From Kappaphycus alvarezii (lineage: Eukaryota > Rhodophyta > Florideophyceae > Gigartinales > Solieriaceae), in the NCBI GenBank assembly GCA_002205965.3, contig NADL03000483.1, positions 434,001 to 498,000 of the forward strand: DNA of 64,000 nt, read 5' to 3'. Made by a program: the position numbers and the translations under genes. Shown here piece by piece: positions 45,801 to 58,300 of this stretch (position 1 is its first letter; each line of letters begins with the position of its first letter). The notes under the pieces are model-generated. The model did not search any database. It had not been told where the DNA came from and saw only the letters and a list, made by a program, of their open reading frames with translations.

Positions 45801-48800
45801 GTACAGTAGTATGAGCAGAGCAGGCTCTTAGAAGTTTGAATAGTTTAAAATCAAATTAATTGATATTGGTACTGTATGCGTCTGATTCATTGTAAATTTT
45901 GGTTTCTGGTGGTTTTATCAAGAATTTAGAAATTGTAAAAGATGAAGTACGTTTAGGCGGAATGCCTACTCACAACCTTCAGTTATACAAGTAATTAATT
46001 TAGTTCTCGCTTTCAGCTTTATTGTCCAACACCTTTCTGTAATTTGGTCTGATATTGAGAGAGTACTCTATCAGATGACAAATGCTCGAGATCTACCTGA
46101 GGTCTCCGCAAAATTCAGCACATACTGATAGTTTTATCCGAAAGTAATAAGATGAGGCAAATTTCTCTTTGTGCCTCAATAATTACGCACATTTCACGGA
46201 GCCACTGAAGCTCCTGTGAATGGAAACCGCCGAGAGTGGCCAACTTTGTCCTGATACGATATATCATACAGAAAACTTAAAGAAACCCAGAAGAATGGGA
46301 GATAATTAAGGAATAATTAAGAAGAAATGACAGAAAAGAATATGTAGAGATTGTAAGAAAGATCTCTAGAGACGGAAGAGGAAAATTATTCAAAATAAAC
46401 TCCTTATCTCAAGATCCTGTTGCCATCCGATCGTGTAGAAGTATGTATCAGCCACCAGTAACAACTATAAATATATTTTCTCCGCCTTTTGATAGACTTG
46501 TCGAGGAAGAATGGAGAGAAAATTAAAAGATTGCATAGAGTCGAACTCATTAAAATAATTTACGATAACCCAGATATAATCATGTCATCAATTTTTTCGT
46601 CTGAACGAGAAAATAGTTCTTAAATATCCCACGAAAGTCCTGGACTTCATTTCCGCTACGAAAGAATTAAAAAAACTTAGATAATTAAGCAGGTCTTATT
46701 CTAAAAAGCCGTTGCAAAAGTGACAAAAATACCATAAAAGTATTTCATTAAAAAAAATTGATTTTTTATGATCATTTGAAACAAATTATTTTCTTTTGTG
46801 CATCCAAATAGTATAAATCAGGAATTAAAGAATTTGAAAATTCATGATGAATTAATTGATGTGAAACCCATCTGATGTATATTACTGCTATAAAGGCAAA
46901 CAAAGAAGTGAAAAAAGACGAAATTTTGTCTTTTGTCGTATTTTTCTTCAGAAAAAATTTACAGATCTATGAAATATCGATTTCATTGACAATTGCTTAG
47001 ATGATGCAATAATTGTATATAATATGTTGTTGACCCAGCCGAGGACATTTTTTGAATAACATAAAGATATATGAGAGTTAAATTCCTTTCATATCTTAAA
47101 GACTGACGAATTAAGTCTTCTCGAAAGCCCTAGATTTCTGGATTATATCTTCAAAACATATAGTACACTTCCAAAAGTTGATATTCGAGTTCAGACTTTT
47201 AAAAGGGCATCAGTGTTCAACTGAATGAAAAATATTTTGAATAAAAACTAAAAACGGAAAATCACTGTAGAAATCTCGATGTATTGAAAAACTTTCTTCC
47301 AATTAATGAAAATTTGTAAAATCTACATAAGCCATAAATTACGGAAACTTATTATCCCATCATCTGATCGATTATGATGTTAATTTTGCATATCAGCTAA
47401 GAGATGTTTAATACTATAAATATTAATATTTAAACGAGTTTTGATTGTGATAAATTCCATTTTGATAGTGGTTCCAAGATGATTCAGAGATTAAGAATTT
47501 TAGGTGCAGGTCTGAGTTTTCAATATTGAAATTTTTAGAAGTTGAGTTGTGATAGTTATACTAAAGAAACTAGCAGCTTTGATGCGGAAGGATTAAAATC
47601 ATCTTACCAGTTCTGAAAAGTTCCGTTAATGATAATATTTGCAACCTATCGCATTTTAAGCGAGTAGTTAGAGCGTTATAATAGAAAATTAATACGAAAT
47701 TCAATGATTTCAAGGTAATGATCTGTTCGCTTATCTACAAAATTTAGCGTTCACTCAATAAATATGTTTAGTGGGGCTTTTCACTTCTTATCAGAGTGAA
47801 ATGGACTTTTCAGCTTTGAAAAAGTTTATGATTCAAGAAAAAGAGGACTTATTGCTTGTTATTTGAATGCGTGCCACTAATTACTTATTTTAATGCTCTG
47901 GATAGTTAAGAATATCTGCTTTCCGGGATTAATAGAGTTTCAGCGAGCTTCCATGGTTAGGTTCTTCGTGATTTACTTCGATTGATTCCCTTTGAGATGC
48001 AGTTTATCATTTTTCCACGGCTTTCTTCTTAACATTCATGAAATTCAGGCATGTATGCCATAGAATAACTCCGCGACATCTCGTGTTGATCTGGTGTCTT
48101 GTATAAACCGCATTATTCAGCTCTCCGTTGAGCACTACTGAAGAAACATTATTTCATTTCGACCTGTTTATTAAAACCAGTAATCTCATATTACGCAAAA
48201 TATTTATGATATTAAATGAAGAAAATATTTCTAATTGAGCTTCAAAAAAATGATTCATATTTTTCAAAGCTATTTTGAGCAACTAAATTGATACATGAAA
48301 CATGCATTTGTCATCACATGAAGACATTAGTCGTGCAAAAATAATGATTTCGATTCGCCGTAGGTTTACAAACGGTATAATTTCTGTGATGAGCTTCTTC
48401 TGCATATAAAGATCTGACTATTTGAAGAAAATACTTTTATCATACATTGTTGAACTTTTTTCATTAAAAGACCTCAAAAAACTAATCCCCCAATATTTCA
48501 TGTCACATGGAGTCGTGAAGAATCCTTACACATCGACGAAAATCCACCATCATGTTGCTTGTGAAATCGCTAAAATGTAATGTGAATCTTTTTTATTTGG
48601 TAAATCACTTAAATATACGGGTGTTTCATTTACTTGGGCAGATAAGCTGGCTGATATCTAATCAACTTGAATTTTAGTGTGTATGTACGTGAACTATTGA
48701 GGAAGGCGCTGACGGCACTTAATTCTATCAGAAAGTAGTGAATAGGATTAGTTGTCTGGAACAATATCTCCTCGGGTTGGGGCGTGTATTCTAGTACTAT

Positions 48801-50170
48801 CGCAGTAACTAATGTATTCAAATGAAAGAAACATGAATGAAGCTCTCGAAATCCCACTTCATAGTATAAAACTAAATAGCATTTAGACAGCGGAGGACTT
48901 TAAGGAGAATGAAGAACTTCTCTCTCTGTTCTTTACCGGTCATAAAAATTTTCTTTCAAGTGCTTTGTCATTGAAACTTGTCCTTACTCATCTTCTCTCC
49001 GGGAACAAAATAATATTCTTTTCTTTTTGAATCATTAAACCACAGATTCAATTGTCTTTTTTCGTGAATTATTACGCTTTGATTCTTCACTATGCACTTG
49101 GAAGTATCATAATTTCGTTTGCAAGGGCTGCTTCCCAATCCTTTCTCTCCGTTCCATATATTAAGCGAAAGACCAACGAAACCACTCAATCTTTCTTGGC
49201 AGATTTAACTATACATACCGTAGACCCGGTTCTCTGTAATAATCTTGATTGATACAGTGCAAAACAAGGTCCGATGCAGTGTACAAGCGCGACTTTACCC
49301 CTCATGGATGTATAAACAATGCCTAACGTATGAAATTTCACTATATACGTTAATCCCTAACTTTATCCGCCGATGCGCAACAATTAATGACTCTTAACTA
49401 TCAAAGACTCGTTGTCGTGAAAATGTATTCGAAATTTTTACAAGGTCCTCCTCGCTGATAAAATAAATCCGGTACATATAAATACGAAAGATGAATAGAA
49501 ATGTCTCATTTTGCTCAATTTAATCTTCAAAGAGCACCAGAAGATCACACGGCGGCATTTTACAACAATGAAGAAGCTACTGCACATTTGGCTGACGCTA
49601 AAATGCAGCTGTTTTTTGATCAAGATCTTACATCGTAAATTAGACAAATTAAATCATAATAGAACATTTAAGTACTATAAGAAACTAGTACTCGCTAATC
49701 TGCTTTGACTATACATTATTATTATCGGAAAGGATAAACGGATTCGCCATAAGGAATTAGCCAGAAGTTGCAGTAGAAAGGGAGTCGGTCCAATGGGTCG
49801 GCGTGGAGCCAATAGGAATAAAAGGGCAAAAAATTGTCGGGGACGCCTACTTGGAGATCGTAGAGTAGTAGACAAAGGGGCACTTACCTCTTTTCTTCTT
49901 AGCTCACCCCAAAAGCCGTTCTCTTTAGGACCCTTCTACATTGAAAAATAGACAAAATGAACCGTATTCAGACACGGTGCATGCCCAGTTTTGTCCATAG
50001 GACTTTTCCACTGGTACGAAGACAGGTCCATTCCAATGTAGAAGCACCATCCCAAAAACCGCGCCAAACCAAAACACCAAACCTTCTTGAGATCTTCTCG
50101 CGCCAATTATGCTGGACTTTATCCTATAAAAGTCTTATCATGTCCGTGTTCCTCACACACTCGCTCCGAC
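42826..50170. other. AT-rich desert, no supported gene
   Basis: About 7 kb with high A+T, strongest at 46.2-49.7 kb, and no frame longer than about 75 codons. No homology is recognised in either strand. A 24-bp direct repeat lies at 45089-45112 and 45117-45140. Short open stretches (43353-43583, 44464-44655, 48630-48857, 48968-49189) could be scraps of old transposons, but none shows a known motif. Confidence 0.5.
45089..45140 (+). repeat. 24-bp direct repeat separated by 4 bp
   Basis: ATAGAGAGTTCACCAAAGCG plus CCTT occurs exactly twice (45089-45112 and 45117-45140) with the spacer GCTA. Confidence 0.95.
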
Positions 50171-50210
50171 CTCACAAAATGGCTCCTACTGTTACACCAA
50201 GCCCCCCTCC

Positions 50211-50810
50211 ATGGTCACTCCGCCAACAGACTTAAACGAAGCCACGAACACATCTCAACCACGGCAGTCTCAGGCACCAACTGCTTCCTCACCTAGTCAG
50301 TCCCCAACCGCATCTCCTGAACAAAGCCCTCTGTCAATAATGCACCCAAACAACAACGCAATACAGACAACCACCACTATGACCAAGACACTGTTTTGAT
50401 TCTTCTTTCTATGATGAAGCGCGCAGGTTATGGATATCGCAAACAAAAAAAGAAAGCGTTGAAGGATGTTTTCATTAGCGCGAAAAACTCGCTGAGAAGG
50501 AGCATGTGAAGCGGTCACCAAAGGCATGGCAAAAAAATTTACGCGCATGAAACAGGAGTACTCTGCTTTCATACGGAAAATATCTGAGTCTGGTAGGATG
50601 GAGATGACCCAGACCTTTATGATAAGCCCGACTTTTACGAGCAAATGCATGAGCTTGAACGCGGCAAGCCCGTCACGACCCCTGCTGTGCTTTGCAGCGA
50701 AAGCGGTAGTGTTGTGAGTGATGAACCGTTAACAAGTACACGGAAGAAAGCCAAAGTGTCACATACAACTTTGTTGGAGTCTTTTTTCAAGAAAAAGCTA
50801 AACTCATGAT
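50211..50810 (+). pseudogene. Harbinger accessory (Myb/SANT-like) protein remnant
   Basis: The ATG at 50211 starts a Thr/Ser/Pro-rich N-terminus (PRQSQAPTASSPSQSPTASP). A frame change near 50360 leads to DTVLILLSMMKRAGYGYRKQKKKALKDVF, which resembles the start of the SANT-like DNA-binding domain of Harbinger accessory proteins. Further on DDPDLYDKPDFYEQMHELERG and a Lys-rich end (RKKAKVSHTTLLESFFKKK) are readable. In known elements this protein carries the transposase to the nucleus and to the element ends. Broken by at least two frame changes. The domain assignment is tentative. Confidence 0.45.
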
Positions 50811-51252
50811 TTGCTTATGGCAGAGATTAAGAAAGCAACGAGGAGAAGGCCAAAATGCGGAACGTCATCGAACGCTTGGTTGAAGATGTAGAGGCTACAC
50901 TTGTCCTAGTTTTTCAATTGCATAGTAAAGCAATGCATCACGTTGTTTCTTGCCGGCATTCGTTTCGGCTGAAACCGTGTCTTCTTCACCGACTTCATCT
51001 TGCGGTAAATAGTGGTCCTCCATGTCGTCAACATCAATACAGAGATTATGCAGCAGCATGCATGCCAGGCAGACGAAGAAATGACATCCTCGTGATATAT
51101 TTTATACCATCCTTGAGAACTTTAAAGCGATTTTTAACATACAAATGCGCATTCAATAGGCTTACGAGTCTGGGATGCAAAACCGTCCCATGTCTTGAGG
51201 ATAGGGTTGGCTTTCATTTCTGATTGAGAGGAGCTTTTCATCATATTGACGT

Positions 51253-52216
51253 CTAAAGTGAATGCACAGTCCCCATCAGATAGGGGCGTACTTTAATATT
51301 AGCAATCATCAGATCCGGAATGTCCGCTCCAAGCCACAACTCCTGAATTTTCTTCTTCAATGATGACAGAGAATATATGGTGGAGCACCAAAACCCAGGC
51401 CTGCCAATATCCGCAAATGTGAACCTTCGATCCGCCGATACCACCGCAAAAATTACGATGCTCGTAAAGTATTTGTAGCAACGATACTCGTAGTATTGTT
51501 CTTCAGGACAGCAGGCCATGAAATATGGTGCCGTAGATTGCGCCAACACAGTACGAAACCCCTGATGCGTTCAAATCCGTCAATCACTTGAGCATTCTTG
51601 TTCTGTAGTTGGGCCGAAGCTCTGGTCATAGTAGAACAGATAACTCGCGACACGAATTTTACAGCCTTAGATACTGTGCTGGGACCAATCCCTAGTTGGC
51701 TTCCTACGGCCTCGCTCGTCGCGCCACCACAGTACATAAGAAATGCAGATAAGCGTAGCTCAGGGGGCAGAGGGGCACGAAGTTAGTTGCTGCACGGGTA
51801 AGATTAATGCGTGTGTCCCGATTACTCTCTGAAACAGAGTGAGAGGGATACTAAAAAGAGATCTCCAAGACTCGCTGGCAATAAAGCTTGGTTACATCGC
51901 GTAATTGAAGAACCAAGCACTACCGTTGCAAATGTGCTGTCAAATTCCTCCCCGCTGTGCCATGTCGTTGCTCGTTCTGGATTAATGTGAGTGCCAAAGC
52001 AGCGCTTTCAGTACTGAGAGCAATAGCGGCATGCTCTTTGGGCTCGTCATCAATTGCCATGAGTGCCTGTATCAGGGCTAGAACAGTTGGACAAGCATCG
52101 GTCATGATGTATTGCGGGAAACAGAAATCGGGGAATGATGATAGTTTGGGAGTTGTCCAAGGGTTTGGGAACTGCAGACAGCGGCGTCGTGTCCTATGGA
52201 AAAGGGAAATCGACAA
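51253..52216 (-). pseudogene. PIF/Harbinger transposase remnant
   Basis: On the minus strand, GGATSEAVGSQLGIGPSTVSKAVKFVSRVI (51730-51640) is the helix-turn-helix of Harbinger transposases. The N-D-G-F-E-R-I-R-G-F spacing before the catalytic core follows. After a frame change near 51530, RFTFADIGRPG (51425-51393) matches the conserved A-D-I-G-x-x-G strand, and VRPYLMGT is near the end. The first catalytic Asp segment (normally I-D-G-T) is not intact. The part upstream (52216-51920) may be the N-terminal domain. It is clearly inactive. Confidence 0.65.
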
Positions 52217-52250
52217 TTTTCAGGGAAAACTCGATAGCATGCGGCGAGCG

Positions 52251-55200
52251 CTGTCTCAATGTTTAAAAGGCCTTATAAGGCTAGCTACCCTACTGAGGAC
52301 TACTGCAGAAACTCTTACACAAGAACACTTGTCGAATCTACCGCCCCCTATCGCTCCAGCCAGTCGGAGTGTTGCTTGTGTCTCACGCCCCGTTCCTCGC
52401 TCCTCCTGTATTTCTTTCGCCTCTCCGATCTTCCTGTAGGTGTTACTGTAATTGGTGTACGGCACGGGCCTGTTGCAGTGCGGCGCTTCGACACTGTAAC
52501 GTACCCACCCTTGCTTCCCTAGGTGCTACTGTGCTCCACTGTACAGTAGCGTGCCAGCACCGCGGTGCGTCGCTCATATGCACGATACTGTACACTGTCT
52601 CTTCCACAGGTGACCGTTTCACGGCTACAGTGTGCCCTCCCCCAGGATTGGCTACTGTACTGTGGTGGTAGCTATCTGATTATGAAATAATAAAATGTAC
52701 GTACTTGATGGCAAAGCTTAAATGAGAGCACTCTTCAGTAATTTTGTAAAACAAATCGACTTAAATTACTCGCATGATATCGTTTAAACATGAATGACTT
52801 GACAGCCTATAAACCATACCTTTCAAATTAGATAGTTTATACGAACGGACCTCATTTTTGGGTAATATATCATGAAAAAATCTGATCCCCGTAGCAAGGG
52901 TGAATGATTAGCCATCGTAATTCTGAAACTCGAAAATAGAAACATGTTACAGAGATTTAAATTTATACGTTATACACTTTCTATTATTTACAAGAGATGT
53001 GAATAATCGTATCTATTTTTCTAAAAATAGATAATTGCAGTATATAGTCTTGTATTCTCCAGCTTGTAAATTTTTATAGATTGTTTACTACTACATTAAC
53101 TGTAAAGCAACGTAAACAGGAAAAGTTGGGCCGTATTATTAGAGATAATGAAGGGATACGCAAAAATACATATGGGGAAAATGTAGTGACTTGATTGCCA
53201 TTACTGAGAATGATAGAAGTACTAAGCCTGTAACGAGAAAATTCAGTCTGAAGAAAATACAAAAAGAATATTCTGTATCCCAAATTTCATTCTGCTACTT
53301 CGCGGCAATATTATCGTGGATGTATTTTCTTGACATTACTAACTCTAAGCTTTTTAGTCAAAAGACAAATATTAATTACTTTGATGAGATTTTTGGCTTT
53401 TCTGGTTCACATACCAGCATCGTTCTTGATATATTAGGTTCAGTGAAAAGCGCTTGGTCCAGCATTGTAGTTTACATTTAATTATTTAACGAATTATCCG
53501 CACTTATTTCGGAAACAACGAACCAACATGAGGCGCTCAAGACCTCTTCATAGGCCCAGCAAAGGCTTCCCTTGACATTTTCCATTGATTTCTAGTAAAA
53601 TGTATCATGATCCTTGCTTCATTTTGGGTGTAACCTACTAATAGCGGAAAAGGGTAGAGTCAATGGTTGGGGTGCGTTTACAGCATGATTTTGGATCGAT
53701 TTTTGTCTTTTGAGCATGAGATTAACTAATAACTATTATTTTTGAAGCATTCTTTCACCTTTTAAATCCAAATAAGATAGCGCGAAACAATAATGAGGCC
53801 ATTCTTCGATCATTGGTTTTAATTTAAAAATCTTTATTTGCTCACCCGATGCAAGATACTTGTGGTAGCATGGACAGAGCCGGCAATGCACATGTATGGA
53901 AGGCATATATGCCTCGCGGTAAGTCCCAGAGGTGCGTGAACTTAAATTGGGCAAGAGTAGAAAGGAAGGAGGTAAAGGAGGTACTAAAAAGGTAGTAAGG
54001 CCGCGAGCAAAGCCAAAAGCTCTCATAGAATGGGCACTACCAAAGAATCGACTTGTGGAGACAACTTGCCTTACTTCGAGGCGTTTACTGTGGCCGAGTC
54101 CGAAAAATATTAGTACTATTTCTAAACTATGCTACTTTGCAGTACATACAGTAAGTGTGGTCGACTAACGGAGAAGGTCCCAAACTGGTCATATATGTAG
54201 GAGTAGTAATTTTGTGCTACCATTTATGTGTTAGATGGTCACAATACAGTAGTTAGCCCTTGTCCGCTCAGTTGGTGTGTTGTGGCGGTGGTTGTATTAG
54301 CCCGATATACATTGGCCAGGCGTGGTAGATAATAAACAATTCCAGCAGCTGACAGTAAAGCTGTAATGAAAAGATGTCAGATTGTCCACAGTGTTGACAC
54401 GTTCAGGACTACGTGTCATGGTTGGCACGGTTACACGTGTGTCTGTCGTCCATGTCCACATGTGTGAGTCGTCGATGTACGTCTGTGTCCCGACGGGTCC
54501 GGTTGGTACACCTTGACCATGGGACAGGTGTCCCTGGGCTGCTTGGCCATTCGGGAGCTTCCAGGATAATATGAACAATTAAGCACCCAGTCTGTCCCTT
54601 AAAGCAATAGCAAAACAGGGTGGCCAGAGCCATCATATGACCGAGCCCCTCTCTGGACCGAGGCTCCCCGACCAGACATCGAAAATGTTTTGCCGAGTAT
54701 TTACAGTACTATATTTCTGCGCCAAACTTCCGTTGACACGCAAGCGGGGTGGGTAGCGCGTCATATGTCCGTGTATCCAGCATAGCATGACCCCAAAAAT
54801 TTCCATCTTGACCACCCCCAACAAAACTCTAAGATTCCATATCTGGCTACTTGGCATTACCCGATGATCATGTCTCTGGCAAATTAAAAATATTCATCCT
54901 ATTGTACAGGTATGGTAGTATGTACAGGTATGGTAGTATGTACAGTAGGCTTTGTCATGTGACGCGCCCTGAAGTACAAAGTGAAAAATGCGAACCTCAC
55001 CGTTACCCATCGGTTGTAGCCACATCTTTAGTTGGCTATGGCACTGCGTGTGGCCACACGTGTACAAGAGATGCTCACTTTATTCCCTGCCGGCAGTTTT
55101 TCATGTCTATGCTGACTTTAGTTGTAAAGCGGGAGAGAATAAGGAAAAGGATGGAAAAAAAGGATATATGAGCTGAGCAGTAAAAGATTGTTTTTTGTGG

Positions 55201-55318
55201 ATAATCATTTATTGGTTTTTGCGATAAGGCCTAGTAGCAAAGTGAACAACTATAGCTGCTTCGTTGATATCTAGGTGAAGGGCACCTTCGCTTGGTTTCG
55301 TGGCCATAAGCAGTCATG
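52251..55318. other. intergenic, no supported gene; possible Ty3 LTR zone
   Basis: 52400-52670 has several ACTGTACAGTA words. 52680-53700 is AT-rich; a 96-residue plus-strand frame at 53191-53481 (SLKKIQKEYSVSQISF ...) is not recognised. 54290-55190 has a different composition and may hold the 5' LTR/leader of the downstream Ty3 element, but a matching right LTR was not found. Confidence 0.4.
54903..54945 (+). repeat. 18-bp tandem repeat, 2.4 copies
   Basis: TGTACAGGTATGGTAGTA at 54903-54920 is repeated exactly at 54921-54938 and partly again. It contains the GTAC core common in this window. Confidence 0.95.
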
Positions 55319-58300
55319 AGCGAAGGTGTCGTTTCACTCGATGGGTCAACCGGGGCCGACATTGAATACTATCTGTTCTACTTCGAGAACATGGTGCAGC
55401 AGAAGGTATATCAAGAAGAGAAGTCCGGGGGCTCATGAAGTCTCTACGAGGAGATTCGTTTTAGTTTCTGTACGAGGAGTATACCGAGGGGGGCTAGCTG
55501 ACTGAAGAAGGCAAGAATTATGACACTTTGTGCATCGTGCTAAGGAACAAAGGTAGCCCGAAAGCAGATCCGCGCGTTGCACTCGAGAAGGCGTGGTGTT
55601 TGAAGGTGTTTGAAGTAGAAGATGTCGTCTAGTTTGTCAAGAAGGCGGACAACGCGTACACTGCGGCTCAATTCACCGATGAGCAGAAGTTTTTTCATTT
55701 TGCTGAAGGCTCAGTCGTTAGAGAAGCCGTCCGCTCGTTTACAATATTGCACGCACCGTCTTCGTACAGGGAATTGAAAGATTCTTTGAAGAGCTATCAG
55801 TAGTCAAGTGATCCCTTGGGTTTGCCACAGGGATCCGTGTCAGGAGTTACGGTCAACGTGTCCGATGACCTGATTCGGCCCGGCGAAGTGAAGGGCATGG
55901 AGAAGAGGGCAGAGTCTGGTAAGATCGACGCGCTGGCGTCAAAGCTGGCGGGGTTGTCGTTGTTAGCACAGAAATGCGGAAGGAACTGGGGTGAAATGGC
56001 AGGTTGAGCGGGACCGGCCAGCGCCCCCCACCAAGGACACGTTGTAGGAAGCGATTTCCCGTGTTGCACTTACTTTGCCAAGATCGGGCACGATGATTGC
56101 GAGTGTTGAAGAGGGAGTGCGAGATGCGCGCGTCCCCGGTGTGTACATTTTGTGGAAAGCCAGAGCATGGGGAGGATGACTGTTGGACAAAGGAGCTGCT
56201 TGAGGAGGAGCAAGCGGCGAAGGTTGGCGTCGCTAACGTGACGATAATCAGGGAGGATGAGTCCAATGTGGCGTCAGTACGCCGCAGGAGGGATAGGGAG
56301 CCTTTGCAGAAGATGCCCATGACCGAGCGCCTGAATGCGTGGAAATTAGCAGAATCACCGAGCTCCCTCCTTCGCAGACGGTGCCGACGAAGTCAAAGAA
56401 GAGTGCACAAGCAAAGAAGAACAAGAAGGGAAGCGCTCGCGGTGGTAATGGGCTGAATGTATTCATAGAGAGGTATGACTTCGAGGCTGGGTTGGCGCAA
56501 GCGAACGTCGGGGTTTCGTTCGGTCAGATACTAAGAGGTGACCTTAAGGATGACAGACAGAACGTTGAAGAAGTTGATGAAGGGCGTGAATGTCCGGGTT
56601 TCTGCGGGTACTGAAGGCGTTGGTGGTTTTGGTGACGTGAGGAAGGGCAGGACCGGCTAGTCCCGGAGTTCATCTATATTAGCTGAAGTTAGAGAGCAGT
56701 GTCAGTTGTAATGGAGGGGCGCAAGTTGTCCATGGTATCTGTGAAGTTTTATGGAGTAAAGTTAAGGCCTTGCTGGATGCGGGTTCGTTGACGAATATTA
56801 TGTCGCATAGGTTGTCTGAAGAGTTGGATCTCTGCCAGAGCGAGACGTAAAGCCGTAATATGGCAGCCGATGGGGCCACAGCAAGGGTAATGGGCGAGCT
56901 GAATGGATTCCCAGTGACGTTCGACACTTTGACCGTGCCCCCTACCTTCTTGATCCTAACGGATTCCCTGTTTGATCTGATTATTGGGGCATGGAAAATG
57001 GAATAAATCGGTGCGAGGTTGGACTGGAGACGTTTTTCGGTGATTTTTACAATTGGTAGTGAGACGGAAATATCGGTGACTCACTCCTTGTATGCGAAAG
57101 GCGTGGAGGAATTCGGGGAGGAGTACCGAGTTTATGTAGTCCTCAGAAGATGAAGTGGAAGTACAGGAATATGAAGACTCAACTGATGATGTAATTTGGG
57201 TGGTGATCCGTTTAGGGCCGGCCAGTCCCAGCGGAGGCATTGCGGGTGTCGATTCGGAGGAAGAAGAGTCCTAAGGCGAGTATATCATATGTGCGAAGGA
57301 GGTTGAGGACGATGAATTTCATTCTCAAACTGACGAAGAGGACAGCTTTTCCCACGCTAGAAAAGACCTCGATGAGTTGCGACTGAGGTTGAGAGATGTC
57401 TAAAAGTTTCGCAAGTTGGATGAAGATCAGGCGAAGTTGTTTGTGAGGGCGTTGGGTTCCGTGCCGGAGAAATTGCAGGGGGACATGAAGAGGATACTCG
57501 TAGAGGGGGCCAAGTTTATTGCGTGGAGCATCAACGAAAACTACGCAAAATATCTTCTTCACTCATGCGTTTGAATTGGATGATCAGGAGCCCATTTATT
57601 AACCAATAAGGAGGGTTCTGCCAAGGTACAATATAATAATTGGAGAGAAGGTTGGTCGCATGTTGGAAGGAGGTATCATTCGTCTGTCGCAATAGCCATG
57701 GGGATTTGCGGTGGTAGTTGCGACGAAGAACGACGGCAACCCTCTCTTCTGCATGGAATTTCGTCCATTGAAAAAGATGATGAATGCCTATAAGAGGCCC
57801 ATCCCGTACATCGAGGAGTTGACAGGTGAGATTCAATGGAGTTCAATATTCATCACCCTTGACTTGTTTAAGGGGTATTTGAACGTTCGCCTCGATGAGT
57901 CTATTCAAGAGATGACTATGTTTAGGCGCAAGCACGGAGCGTTCTGTTTTGTGGTCATGCCTTTTAGGCTGAAGAATGGGATGGCGTGTTTTCAAAGGGT
58001 TGCAGCTATGTTATTTGTGGAATTTCCGTTTGCTATTTTCTACATCAATGAAATAGTCACAAATTTACGGACATAGGAAGAGCATATAGACCACATAAAG
58101 GCAGTGCTCGACCGGCTAAAGATGGTTACTTTGAAGCTGAAGCTGAAAAGTGCACGTTTGGTGCGCGGGAAGTGGAAATGTTAGGACAAGTAGTCAGTGA
58201 TAAGTTGGAGAAGCTAATGCGCGTAAGATCAAGGCGATCACAGATGTGCCGATATCGAGGTCGAAGATGTAGTTACGGTAGTTTTTGAGGATGGCTTCAT

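Larger units (their letters stand above)
50180..52250. mobile_element. PIF/Harbinger-type DNA transposon, decayed, two convergent genes
   Basis: The region carries the two genes expected of a Harbinger element: a Pro/Ser-rich protein with a possible Myb/SANT-like segment on the plus strand (50.2-50.8 kb) and a DDE transposase on the minus strand (52.2-51.25 kb). Terminal inverted repeats were not located. Frames in both genes are broken. Confidence 0.6.

Noticed and set aside
53191-53481. 96-codon plus-strand frame
   Set aside because: Open by chance in AT-rich DNA as far as can be judged; no motif, no neighbour and no codon pattern supports a gene.
54240-55318. Candidate left LTR of the Ty3 element
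   Set aside because: No matching copy was found right of 59.8 kb, so terminal repeats cannot be claimed.
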